Assembly: GCF_947497005.1 (NCBI RefSeq) | Contig: NZ_CANMFF010000013.1 | Location: 62,001-126,000, forward strand | Length of the DNA stretch: 64,000 bases | Direction: 5' to 3' | Origin: an uncultured Ruegeria sp. | GTDB taxonomy: Bacteria; Pseudomonadota; Alphaproteobacteria; Rhodobacterales; Rhodobacteraceae | Shown here: one piece after another, positions 1-8,362 of the stretch | Numbering within the stretch: the first letter of the stretch is position 1 | How the letters are laid out: each line of letters begins with the position of its first letter | Program-made: the position numbers and the translations under genes | The notes under the pieces: generated by a model | Databases searched by the model: none | Told to the model about the DNA's origin: nothing | What the model saw: only the letters and a program-made list of their open reading frames with translations

Positions 1-1
1 C

Positions 2-757
2 GCACTTGTTAGTGTGCCCTACACGCCCAATGGTCCCGATCTCACGATATTCAAAAGCGTCCTACGCAAAGAGCGTCCCCGCCTCTATCTGACCAACTCG
101 GCATTGCACAATCCAACTGGCGCGACGCTCTCAGCAGCGACCGCGCATCGCGTGCTATCTCTGGCCGAGGCCCATGATCTGCTTATCGTGGAAGACGCTA
201 TTTTTGCCGAGTTCGAGCCGGACTTGTCTCCGCGTCTGGCCGCGTTGGATGGGCTGGACCGTGTTCTTACGATTGGCAGCTTCTCCAAAACGCTTTCGGC
301 GTCGCTACGATGCGGATACATAGCTGCCCGGCCTAGCTGGATTGCCGCCCTTACCGACCTTCAGGTCGCAATCAGCTTTGGTGGGCCGAGCCCGATGGTA
401 ACAGAATTGCTGCACGCAGCCCTCACCGATGGGGGCTACCGCAAACATATGGACGCGCTGAGGGCCAAACTGGATCGCGCCCGCGCGCGTTCTATCGATG
501 AGTTGGACACCCTGGACATCAAGCCCTTCGTGAATCCCAAGGGCGGATTTTACCTATGGTGTGAGCTGCCAGACGGAAGGGAGGCGGCGATGCTGGCACG
601 GGAAGCTCTCAAACAAGGCGTTGTGCTTGCCCCGGGAAATGTCTTCAGCCCGACCCAGTCCAAGAATTCGTTTATGCGCTTCAACGTGAGCCAGATGAGG
701 GGAGTGACGCAAAAGAAACTGCTTCGTGAGCTAATGAGTGCGACCAGGCCTCAATGA
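2..757 (+). CDS. PLP-dependent aminotransferase domain (C-terminal part; probably a MocR/PdxR-type regulator), partial
   Basis: This reading frame is open to the left edge of the window, so only the C-terminal 251 or so residues are seen. It carries the second half of a fold-type I aminotransferase domain: the LYLTNSALHNPTGATLS segment, the acidic PLP-contact stretch IVEDAIFAEF, and the lysine motif IGSFSKTLSASLRCGY whose Lys would bind PLP. Proteins with VPYTPNGPDL followed by this domain are usually MocR-type regulators, which have an N-terminal GntR winged helix fused to an aminotransferase domain. The N-terminus is outside the window, so a stand-alone aminotransferase is also possible. 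The apparent GTG start at 14 is internal, because the frame continues upstream of it without a stop. Confidence 0.8.
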   Translation, partial: ALVSVPYTPNGPDLTIFKSVLRKERPRLYLTNSALHNPTGATLSAATAHRVLSLAEAHDLLIVEDAIFAEFEPDLSPRLAALDGLDRVLTIGSFSKTLSASLRCGYIAARPSWIAALTDLQVAISFGGPSPMVTELLHAALTDGGYRKHMDALRAKLDRARARSIDELDTLDIKPFVNPKGGFYLWCELPDGREAAMLAREALKQGVVLAPGNVFSPTQSKNSFMRFNVSQMRGVTQKKLLRELMSATRPQ

Positions 758-763
758 TTACTT

Positions 764-776
764 TGCGGAAGCCGCA
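764..776 (+). terminator. small stem-loop after the aminotransferase gene
   Basis: TGCGG, three bases, then CCGCA lies seven bases after the TGA stop. The stem is only five base pairs and no clear T run follows, so it is at best a weak terminator. Confidence 0.25.
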
Positions 777-1356
777 TTACAGCGTTGTTTAATGAAGCAA
801 GTGTCGGCTTTGGACCGATCTTTTGACTTTGCAAGGTCCGCTTTCTGCGCATAGCCGCCGCTCGTGAGGCGCAGTGCTGCTGACGCGGCGAACAGCAGCT
901 TGGTGGCCAACCCAACGAATGCGCTTGCAACTCAGATTCCTAAGAAATGGCGGCTCAGAGCTCTTACGCACCGGCTCGGGCACGTCGCAGAGAAAGTTGG
1001 CAGTGAGCCCAACCTGTTCCTTCTGGTTTGTCGGTGCACGCACTCGCAGCGACAAAATAGCTGCGGCTGCATCATTATTGGCGCTGCCACGCGGCGTATA
1101 GAACGGTCATTCAAGATGTCTGAAGTGAATAACAAGGATCAAATTTATGTGTCGCTGACAAACTGAGCTTGCGTTAAAGTTTTCTCACTCAAGGGAATAC
1201 GTCCTGGGCGACCGCCCTCTGTTACATAGTTATAACGCAATCAAGTGACCGAACAGAACCCTCCAGATCGCGAGTTTGTTCTCTATGACTGGCTAGCGAA
1301 AAAGGGGAACGAAATTGATATTCCAACATTTAGCGCCAAGCGGTTGTGTTCGAAAA
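777..1356. other. intergenic region without a convincing gene
   Basis: About 580 bases between two genes that converge here. Several short open frames exist on both strands, but none has a credible start, codon pattern or recognisable motif. The stretch from about 789 to 1090 resembles in style the degenerate non-coding segment at 12980-13410. A 60-codon frame on the plus strand (about 1245-1425) begins with PPDREFVLYDWLAKKG, which recalls the N-terminus of some acyl-CoA dehydrogenases. It runs into the opposite-strand metallopeptidase gene and stops, so at most it is a remnant. Confidence 0.4.
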
Positions 1357-2913
1357 CTAAGGAAGCAACGCTTTCAGAATGGAATGTTCAGAATTCAATG
1401 GGCCTATATCTTTGTGTTGGCTAAATGAAGCGCCGCCAGTGTAGGGCAACCTTCTGGTTATACAGTTGTAAGGAACTTTTTCCAGGTCGCAGAGAAAAGC
1501 ACCTGGCGAAGAGACCGGAAATATATCTCCTGCAATCGGTTCGAAGTCTGCTCGAAAGTGTGTGGTGCTCTTGACACAAATCACCGAATAACGCGTCGGA
1601 TTCAGCCCGATGTGCGTGAAATGTGCGCGATCCAGACATTGGTTACGTATGCTTGTGACGATGAGATCAATCTCGGCCTCGTGTCCAACCAGACGCAGCG
1701 CTGCCGTCTTGCCCAGTGTTGCTACACCACCGCCATACATTTCGCCGATATAGCGGCAAGTGCCGTCCCCCAAAGCCAGAACTTCAAACTCTGCTTTGAC
1801 CGGAACATTTCCCGCCAAGTCGGACTTTGCGCCGATGGCTAGTTTGACCAATGCACCTTCACCGGCTTCATGAGCTTGCTTTGCACTTTCCGGATCGTGG
1901 AACAAACCCATCAATGCATTTTTCGTCCCGCCCTCAATCAGTGCCGCCAGCAACCCTGTAGTATCTGAGGTCCCACCGGCACCAGCGTTGTCTTGGACAT
2001 CTGCTAGGACAACGGGTTTTTCCCGCCTTTGACGACATGTCAAAACAGCTTCCTCCAGAGATAACATCGAGCAATCGAGATCGACTTCCCGGGACATAAA
2101 CACGTTGACGATTTCTTCAGCGACAGCGGCGGCTTTCTCGGCTTTGGATGCGTAGACAACGCAAGACGGGCCGGTGTCGGGGAAGTCCGCCGCTGTGAAA
2201 CCAAGAGCAATTTCAGCCAGGACTTCCTGCTGTTCAAAACTTGCCGGCATTTGATAAATTTCGTTGAACGGCGCAGAACCTGTATGCTGTGCATGCAAGG
2301 GGACAAGATAAGGCACCGTTTGGAATGCCTTGTATAGTGTTTCGCCCGCTAACAAGCGCTGCAGGACAGGAACGCATCGTGCGCCCGTTTCAGCCATATC
2401 CAAATGAGGATAGGTTCTAAAAATAGACAGGTAGTCTGCCTGTTCGACCATCTCGGCGGAAACATTGGCATGCAGATCCAAACTTGCGATCACTGGAACT
2501 TCGGGACCGACGGCTTCACGTACACGACGCAGAATTTCTCCTTCACCGTCAGCAAGGCTTTCGGTGACCATCGCCCCATGGAGATCTAGGTAGACGCCAT
2601 CAATGTGCCCTGCGTCCCGAATTCCGCTCAACATCATCGCACAAATCGTTTCGAACGCATGATCCGTTACATGGGCGGATGGCTCGGCAGAGCACCACAG
2701 TACCGGAAAGACCTCAAACCCCACCACCTTTGCTGCTGCGGCAAATCCAGCGATAGGAAGGTTCATGCCCTCGGTTCCCGAGATAACCCGTCCATCGTGC
2801 AACATACCGGGCCAGGAATCCGCCATTTCAAACTCGTGCAGACCGGCTTTTGTCACACCAAAACAGTTGGTTTCATGCTGAAACCCTGCGATCACAATTC
2901 GCTTGTTTGTCAT
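1357..2913 (-). CDS. M81 family metallopeptidase (MlrC / DUF1485 family)
   Basis: A 518-residue protein of the family named after microcystinase C (MlrC), predicted zinc peptidases or amidases. The family signatures are visible: GFQHETNCF near the N-terminus, YLDLHGAM around residue 112, and SLDLHANVS around residue 145; their His, Asp and Glu residues are the likely metal ligands. Length is normal for the family. It is the last gene of the minus-strand operon and its ATG overlaps the stop of the amidohydrolase gene by four bases (ATGA at 2910-2913), so the two are probably translationally coupled. No signal peptide is seen, so it should act in the cytoplasm on an imported peptide or amide. 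Its true substrate cannot be read from sequence. Confidence 0.85.
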   Translation of the reverse strand: MTNKRIVIAGFQHETNCFGVTKAGLHEFEMADSWPGMLHDGRVISGTEGMNLPIAGFAAAAKVVGFEVFPVLWCSAEPSAHVTDHAFETICAMMLSGIRDAGHIDGVYLDLHGAMVTESLADGEGEILRRVREAVGPEVPVIASLDLHANVSAEMVEQADYLSIFRTYPHLDMAETGARCVPVLQRLLAGETLYKAFQTVPYLVPLHAQHTGSAPFNEIYQMPASFEQQEVLAEIALGFTAADFPDTGPSCVVYASKAEKAAAVAEEIVNVFMSREVDLDCSMLSLEEAVLTCRQRREKPVVLADVQDNAGAGGTSDTTGLLAALIEGGTKNALMGLFHDPESAKQAHEAGEGALVKLAIGAKSDLAGNVPVKAEFEVLALGDGTCRYIGEMYGGGVATLGKTAALRLVGHEAEIDLIVTSIRNQCLDRAHFTHIGLNPTRYSVICVKSTTHFRADFEPIAGDIFPVSSPGAFLCDLEKVPYNCITRRLPYTGGASFSQHKDIGPLNSEHSILKALLP

Positions 2914-4559
2914 TTCGTGTGCTCGGTTTCTTGTTCGGTATCTGCGGCGGCAAATACACTTTGGCCGTTGCGAATTGTTTCGAGCACCCGTGTATCTGTC
3001 AGGCGGTCCGGTTCGTGCAGTGGATTGCGCGAAAGAACAGCAAAGTCCGCAACTTTACCCGGTTCGATTGATCCGCGTTGGCCCTCCTTGAATACCTGCC
3101 AAGCGGCGTTGATGGTCTGTGCACGCAGAGCCGACAGAACGTTGATTTTTTGACCCTCACCCAGCACGCGGTCTGAAACGGTTCTTCGATTTACTGCACA
3201 ATGGGCCAGATGGATCGGGCGCGTCGGAGTGACCGAGGCGTCATTGTGGATCGTGTATCGCACGCCATACCGGTCTGCCGACGCCGCCGGCGATATCCGC
3301 TCAGACCGCTTAGGCCCCAAGAAGGTGTCGTAATGGCGATCCCCCCAAAAAAACACATGAGCGGGAAAGAAGCTGACAGTAAGTCCAAGCTGAACCATAC
3401 GCTCTAGTTGGTCGTCCCGCAGGGCCTGGCCGTGGATAATAGTGTGACGATGATCTTGGCGTGGGTGCACTATAAGTGCCTTTTTCACTGCATCTATGAA
3501 CATCTCTGCGCCGGCATCACCATTGCAGTGGCAATGAATCTGGAAACCTTGGCTATGAAGCTTGCTGACGTCGGCATCCAACTGTTCTTGCGAGGTATAC
3601 ACCATCCCACAAGGGTGATCCGGATTGGCCGGCTTGAAATACGGGGCAGACAAATACGCGGTTTGCAACTGAAAGGCGCCATCAGTGAACAGTTTGCGCG
3701 GGCCCAGTGTGAAATGCGGATTGCCTGGCCAATGCGTGCCGATCCATTGCGTACTTAGCTCTGGCTCCAAGCTTCCAACGGGTAGCAACTCGATGTCAAT
3801 TCCCGGATCCTGATCTGCCGGCAGGCTGGCAAAGTGGTCCAACATGGTTTGCGACGCCCACGCATTTTGGGCATAGGTCACGCCGTGCGACAGGTATTCG
3901 TCACGACAAGCGTCAAAGCCCTGCCAAAATCTTTCGCGGTCGATCAGGAAGTCCGTGTCGCCCATTTCACCCATAGCCGATAGCCCTTCGATCAATCCGG
4001 TCAGGGCTCCGGTTTCGGGGTCACGGCCAAAACGGCCGCCTTCCGGGTCGGGGGTTTGACGGTTTACTCCGCGCCTCTCAAGCGCAAGAGAATTTGCTGC
4101 ACCATTGTGTCCGGACGCATGAATAACCCAAATCGGATGGCGTTGTGAAACAGCGTCCAACTCGGCCCGTGTCGGCATTCGACCCTCGAGTATGGACGTA
4201 TTGTCGAACGACACCCCCATGACCCATTCGCCCTCGGGCGTTGCGTCGGCCTTCTCTCGCAGCCTGTCCAGCGCCTGCGCCATTTGGCTACAATCTCCTA
4301 ACGGAGGTGACGACAGGTTAACACGGAACAGACGGATAAACCCCGGATCCGGAAAATGCCCGTGTGGGTCAATAAACGCGGGCATCAAAGTACGACCCTG
4401 AAGGTTGTATTCCTGAGAGTCCGCCGTCATGCGTACGCGCAGATCAGCCTCAGTGCCCACTGCCTGAATTCGGTTTCCTTCAGTCAGAACCGCCTCTGGT
4501 GACGAGTTCTGCCCATCCATCGTCAGGATTGTGCCATTAAAATAGAGTGTGCTTGGCAT
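2910..4559 (-). CDS. amidohydrolase family 3 protein (YtcJ-like metal-dependent hydrolase)
   Basis: A 549-residue amidohydrolase-superfamily protein. The start MPSTLYFNGTILTMDG at 4559 is chosen because it opens the usual N-terminal beta-sandwich; upstream codons in frame would run into the preceding ABC gene. Metal-ligand motifs are present: FIDPHGHF (the HxH motif), QIHCHCNGDAG, the IHGQ histidine, and IHNDASVTP carrying the late Asp. This pattern fits the Amidohydro_3 group, whose members hydrolyse N-substituted formamides, N-acyl amino acids and similar amides. It lies 11 bases after the ABC ATPase gene and overlaps the M81 gene by four bases, so it belongs to the importer operon. The substrate is unknown. 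Confidence 0.87.
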   Translation of the reverse strand: MPSTLYFNGTILTMDGQNSSPEAVLTEGNRIQAVGTEADLRVRMTADSQEYNLQGRTLMPAFIDPHGHFPDPGFIRLFRVNLSSPPLGDCSQMAQALDRLREKADATPEGEWVMGVSFDNTSILEGRMPTRAELDAVSQRHPIWVIHASGHNGAANSLALERRGVNRQTPDPEGGRFGRDPETGALTGLIEGLSAMGEMGDTDFLIDRERFWQGFDACRDEYLSHGVTYAQNAWASQTMLDHFASLPADQDPGIDIELLPVGSLEPELSTQWIGTHWPGNPHFTLGPRKLFTDGAFQLQTAYLSAPYFKPANPDHPCGMVYTSQEQLDADVSKLHSQGFQIHCHCNGDAGAEMFIDAVKKALIVHPRQDHRHTIIHGQALRDDQLERMVQLGLTVSFFPAHVFFWGDRHYDTFLGPKRSERISPAASADRYGVRYTIHNDASVTPTRPIHLAHCAVNRRTVSDRVLGEGQKINVLSALRAQTINAAWQVFKEGQRGSIEPGKVADFAVLSRNPLHEPDRLTDTRVLETIRNGQSVFAAADTEQETEHTK

Positions 4560-4570
4560 TGAATTTCCTA

Positions 4571-5494
4571 CTACGACAACGGCGCCAGACAACGCAGCCC
4601 GTGGTCGCCGTCCACTTCCCATTGTGGAGTCTGGGTGCAGATATCCTTGGCAAAGGGGCAGCGTTCGCGGAATTCGCACCCCGAAGGCCGTTTGAGCAGG
4701 CTGGGTGGTTCCCCTTTGAGGGCAATCCGTTCCAATCGCGCATCTGGATCAGGCTCTGGGTTGGCGCTCAGCAGGCACCGCGTATAGGGATGGCGCGGAT
4801 CGTTGAAAATCGTCTCGGTTGAGCCTTCCTCGACCAAACGGCCCAGATACATGATGCCCATTCTGTCGGCCACGTGGCGCACGACGCTGAGGTTATGGGT
4901 AATGATCACCATCGCCAGCCCCAGCCGTTCGCGAAGATCGTTGAGCAAGTTCAGCAACTCGCCCTGTACCGAAACATCGAGGCCTGCGGTCGGCTCATCC
5001 GCAAGGATCAGCTTGGGTTCCAACGCCAACGCTCGTGCCACGCCCACGCGCCGTGCCTGACCACCTGACAGCTGATAAGGGTAACGATCCGCAAAATGCG
5101 TGGACAGGTTGACCATTTCCAACAGGCGCTTCGCCTCGGCATCCAGATCGCGATCCTTCATGCCCTGAATGCGATAGGGTTCGGTGATCAGACTGCGGAT
5201 TGTCAGGCGTGGCGACAGGCTTCCGACTGGGTCTTGAAACATCATTGCCATATCTTTGCGCAGGGGGCGCATGACACTTTCCGGCGCTCCGCGGATTTCC
5301 TGACCCTCAAAAGTAACCGAGCCATCTTGCGCAGGTGCAAGCCCAGCAATGGCACGAATAACGGTTGTTTTGCCAGAACCGCTTTCACCTACCAACGCGT
5401 AGGTCTCGCCGGGTTCTACGGTAAAGCTGACACCTGCCAGCACATTGACCGGCCCATAGCTGGTGTTCAGGTCCACAACGTTCAGCAAGCTCAT
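4571..5494 (-). CDS. peptide/nickel-type ABC transporter ATP-binding protein (DppF/OppF type)
   Basis: A 307-residue ABC ATPase. Walker A is GESGSGKTT, the signature is LSGGQARR, Walker B is LILADEP, and the switch histidine lies in ITHNLSVV. The C-terminal oligopeptide-transporter extension is present, with HPYTRCLLSANPEP and the cysteine-bearing GCEFRERCPF segment that may bind an iron-sulfur cluster in this family. The start at 5494 (MSLLNVVDL) makes an ATGA overlap with the preceding ATPase gene; a longer frame exists but would overlap that gene by more than 30 bases. It should pair with the DppD-type ATPase to power the importer. Confidence 0.93.
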   Translation of the reverse strand: MSLLNVVDLNTSYGPVNVLAGVSFTVEPGETYALVGESGSGKTTVIRAIAGLAPAQDGSVTFEGQEIRGAPESVMRPLRKDMAMMFQDPVGSLSPRLTIRSLITEPYRIQGMKDRDLDAEAKRLLEMVNLSTHFADRYPYQLSGGQARRVGVARALALEPKLILADEPTAGLDVSVQGELLNLLNDLRERLGLAMVIITHNLSVVRHVADRMGIMYLGRLVEEGSTETIFNDPRHPYTRCLLSANPEPDPDARLERIALKGEPPSLLKRPSGCEFRERCPFAKDICTQTPQWEVDGDHGLRCLAPLS

Positions 5495-6471
5495 GATGTG
5501 ACCTCCTCGTGGTTCAGCCAGCATGCAGCGTGATGGCCTTCTTTCAATTGATCCAATGGCGGTACTTCAGTGGCGCAGCGCGTCATCGCCTGATCACAAC
5601 GATCCCGGAAAATGCAGCCCCCCGGCAGGTTGGCCAGATCGGGCACTTCACCTGGGATGGTCGGCAAAACGCGGGCGCGTTCCTTGATGTGACCTGGGTC
5701 ACACTCGATCAAGCGGCGTGTGTAAGGGTGTTTGGGATTGTGGAAAATCTCTCGCACGTCCCCGCTTTCGACAACCGCACCGGCATACATCACAACCACC
5801 CGGTCGCAGAGTTCCGCAATCACTCCCAAGTGGTGCGAGATGAACAGGATGGCGCAATGAAACTCGCGCTGCAGCTCTTGCAGACGCTCGATGATCTGTA
5901 CTTCAAGAGTTGCATCCAGCGCAGTTGTAGGTTCATCCGCAATCAATAGATCGGGCTCGGACATCAATGCCATGGCGATGGCGATCCGTTGGCGCATCCC
6001 GCCCGAGAATTCATGCGGATACTGCTTCAGGCGCGCTTCGGGATCGGGAATGCCAACAGCGCCCAGCATCTTGGCCGCGTGGGTCAACTTGTCCACCTTT
6101 GACTGTTTGGAGCGGTGCTGAATGTCCAGCATCTGCTGCCCGATGGTCAGAACCGGATTGTGCGTTTGCATCGGATCCTGAAAGACAATGGATATGTCCG
6201 CACCGCGCAGGTCGCGCATCTGGCGCTCGGACGCCTTCAACAGGTCCTGTCCTTTGAACCGAACCTCTCCCTCACGGAACCGCGTATTGGGGGCAGTCAG
6301 GCGCAGGATGGATGAGATCAGGGTGGATTTGCCACAGCCGGATTCCCCGACAATACCGACGATTTCGCCCTTGTTGACGTTGAAAGTGATGTCCCTCAGG
6401 GCCTTAAGATCGCCACGGCCTGTTTCGTAGTCGACGCTGAGATGGTCGATTTCCAGAAGTGTGTCGGTCAT
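5491..6471 (-). CDS. peptide/nickel-type ABC transporter ATP-binding protein (DppD/OppD type)
   Basis: A 326-residue ABC ATPase with Walker A GESGCGKST, signature FSGGMRQR, Walker B LLIADEP and the H-loop FISHHLGV. The C-terminal part has the HPYTRRL motif and GCIFRDRCDQAMTRC, typical of the oligopeptide/dipeptide group. It overlaps the genes on both sides by four bases (ATGA), so it is in one transcript with the inner-membrane permease before it and the second ATPase after it. It works at the cytoplasmic face of the inner membrane as half of the ATPase pair. Confidence 0.93.
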   Translation of the reverse strand: MTDTLLEIDHLSVDYETGRGDLKALRDITFNVNKGEIVGIVGESGCGKSTLISSILRLTAPNTRFREGEVRFKGQDLLKASERQMRDLRGADISIVFQDPMQTHNPVLTIGQQMLDIQHRSKQSKVDKLTHAAKMLGAVGIPDPEARLKQYPHEFSGGMRQRIAIAMALMSEPDLLIADEPTTALDATLEVQIIERLQELQREFHCAILFISHHLGVIAELCDRVVVMYAGAVVESGDVREIFHNPKHPYTRRLIECDPGHIKERARVLPTIPGEVPDLANLPGGCIFRDRCDQAMTRCATEVPPLDQLKEGHHAACWLNHEEVTS

Positions 6472-7325
6472 CGCTGTTTCCTCAGTTTCGGGTCAACCAC
6501 GTCGCGAAGGCTTTCACCCAGGAAGGTGAACCCAAGCGTTGCCAGAATGATTGGCAGGCCCCCGCCCACCACCAGCCACGGTGTTTGGCGGATCAGCGAA
6601 TAGCCATCCTTCAGCAAAGCTCCCCAGCTGGGTGTCGGGGGTTTAACGCCCAGTCCCAAAAAGGACAGGCCAGCCTCAAGCGCGATAACCGTGGGGATAT
6701 CCATCGCCGCCAGAACCGCCAGAACGCCGATGATGTTGGGCAGCATATGCACACCCAGAATCCGCGCCATGCTGGCCCCCATAGAGCGTTCGGCCAGAAT
6801 AAATTCGGAGTTGCGCAACGTCAGTGTCTGGGTCCGCGCCACGCGCCCATAGGTCGGGATCGAGGTCGCCATGACCACAAACACCACCGTCTGCAAGCTG
6901 GGCCCAACCAGGGCAACAACTGCCAGCGCGAACATCACGGTCGGAAAGGACCTGATGGTGTCGAAAAACAGCATCAGAAGGTTATCCAGCCATTTCGGCC
7001 CATACCCGGCAATCATGCCCAGCGTCAGGCCAATCGCCATCGCGCCGAACACGGCGGGCAACGCCACCTTGAGCGCGACCTGACCCCCGGCGATAACCCG
7101 AGAAAACGTATCGCGGCCAAGCTGGTCGGTACCCAGCAGGTGCGCAGCAGACGGACCTTGCATACGAGACTTGATATCCATCGCAATCGGGTCATAGGGT
7201 ACGATCCAATAGGCGAAGATGGCGCAAAACACGATTACACCGACGATGATTAACCCCATAAGGCCAAGCGGGTCACGGGCAACGCCGACGATGATCTGAC
7301 CCAGTTCGGAACGAGATTTTTCCAT
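6468..7325 (-). CDS. peptide/nickel-type ABC transporter permease (DppC/OppC type)
   Basis: A 285-residue inner-membrane permease. An N-terminal membrane segment (IIVGVIVFCAIFAYWIV) is followed by the DppC-type extracytoplasmic region with HLLGTDQLGRDTFSRVI, then about five more membrane segments. The EAA loop that contacts the ATPases is seen as SMGASMARILGVHMLPN. Another family mark near the end is EAGLSFLGLGVKPPTPSWG. It lies 12 bases after the DppB-type permease and overlaps the DppD gene by four bases. Confidence 0.92.
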   Translation of the reverse strand: MEKSRSELGQIIVGVARDPLGLMGLIIVGVIVFCAIFAYWIVPYDPIAMDIKSRMQGPSAAHLLGTDQLGRDTFSRVIAGGQVALKVALPAVFGAMAIGLTLGMIAGYGPKWLDNLLMLFFDTIRSFPTVMFALAVVALVGPSLQTVVFVVMATSIPTYGRVARTQTLTLRNSEFILAERSMGASMARILGVHMLPNIIGVLAVLAAMDIPTVIALEAGLSFLGLGVKPPTPSWGALLKDGYSLIRQTPWLVVGGGLPIILATLGFTFLGESLRDVVDPKLRKQR

Positions 7326-7337
7326 GTGCCTCTCTCC

Positions 7338-8282
7338 TCAATGAGCCGTGCGTGCACGTGGATCGAGCAACGCATTGATCAGGTCTGCCAAGGCCGTCGA
7401 CACCACGAATAGCGCCGTTGATATGAGGACCGAGCCCATGACAATCGGGTAGTTGCGGGTCGTGATGCTGTCGATAACCAACTTACCCAGACCCGGTCGG
7501 GCAAAGACAATCTCAGCAAAAACGGCCGAGCTGAGAAGAAAGCCCATGCCAACGCCTATCACGGTAACGACCGGCAAGATGGCGATGCGCAACGCATAGA
7601 CCATGACCACTCGACGTTCGGCGATGCCAAAGGCCCGCGCCGTGCGTACATGGCTTTCGCCCATAACCTCGAGCATGGAGGCGCGTACTAGCCGGGCAAT
7701 GTAGCCAACCCAGCTGAGGCCGATAGCAAAGGCGGGCAGGACCAGATGGTCCAGTCGATCCCAAAACCCCTCTCCGGCACCGATGGCGGGAAACCATTGC
7801 AAATGCACGGCAAATACTAGCAGCGCTAAAAGAGCGACAACAAAGGCCGGGGCAGCCACGAAGCTAACGGATATTGCTGCGGCGATCCGGTCGATCAGCG
7901 TGTTGGGATGCGCCGCCGCATAGGCACCAAGTGCAATGCCAAGGCTTGCAGACCACAGGATCGACGCAAAAATCAGTTCCAGAGTGTATGGCAATTGCTG
8001 GAACACGATGTCCGTCACGGAACGACCCGAAAAGACATCGGTTCCAAGGTCACCCTGAAGAAGATTCCCGTAAAAGATCAAAAGCTGTTTCCAGATCGGT
8101 TGATCTAGCCCCAGCGCTGCGGTGAGTTGGGCCTGAAGCTCGGGCGTGGCACGCGGGCCCAGCATGATCTGGACCGGATCGCCAGGCACAGCGCGGATCA
8201 TCAGGAACATGACGGTGACCGCCACGAACAGGATGAGCAGCGACAGCCCGAAGCGACGGGTTGCGAAATTCAGCATGGCCAA
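7338..8282 (-). CDS. peptide/nickel-type ABC transporter permease (DppB/OppB type)
   Basis: A 314-residue inner-membrane permease with six predicted membrane segments. The N-terminus FATRRFGLSLLILFVAVTV and the following MIRAVPGDPVQIMLG are classic for the DppB group. The EAA-type loop is around VRTARAFGIAERRVVMVYALR, and EIVFARPGLGKLVIDSI lies near the C-terminus. Translation may begin at either of two close ATGs (8282 or 8276). An 80-base gap with a hairpin separates it from the binding-protein gene, the usual arrangement when the binding protein is made in excess over the membrane subunits. Confidence 0.91.
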   Translation of the reverse strand: MAMLNFATRRFGLSLLILFVAVTVMFLMIRAVPGDPVQIMLGPRATPELQAQLTAALGLDQPIWKQLLIFYGNLLQGDLGTDVFSGRSVTDIVFQQLPYTLELIFASILWSASLGIALGAYAAAHPNTLIDRIAAAISVSFVAAPAFVVALLALLVFAVHLQWFPAIGAGEGFWDRLDHLVLPAFAIGLSWVGYIARLVRASMLEVMGESHVRTARAFGIAERRVVMVYALRIAILPVVTVIGVGMGFLLSSAVFAEIVFARPGLGKLVIDSITTRNYPIVMGSVLISTALFVVSTALADLINALLDPRARTAH

Positions 8283-8314
8283 CTGGCTCCTTATGGCTTG
8301 ATGGCGTTCAATTT

Positions 8315-8345
8315 GGCACGGCGAGCATCACGCGCCCGCCGTACC
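8315..8345 (-). other. intercistronic stem-loop between binding-protein and permease genes
   Basis: Inverted repeat: GG, one mismatch, ACGGCG, a 13-base loop, then CGCCGT, one mismatch, CC. It sits just after the binding-protein stop on the transcribed strand. Such hairpins often stabilise the upstream message or partly end transcription. No T run follows, so full termination is unlikely. Confidence 0.4.
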
Positions 8346-8362
8346 TGCTCGACCTTGGGAGG

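Noticed and set aside
864..1166. 100-codon plus-strand frame
   Set aside because: No ribosome site and no family resemblance; part of a degenerate region.
1245..1425. 60-codon frame with an acyl-CoA-dehydrogenase-like start
   Set aside because: Too short, and it runs antisense into the end of the M81 gene. At most a remnant; resemblance rests on about 15 residues.
6459..7253. 264-codon plus-strand frame rich in His, Gln and Arg
   Set aside because: It is the complement of the permease membrane segments, a common artefact.
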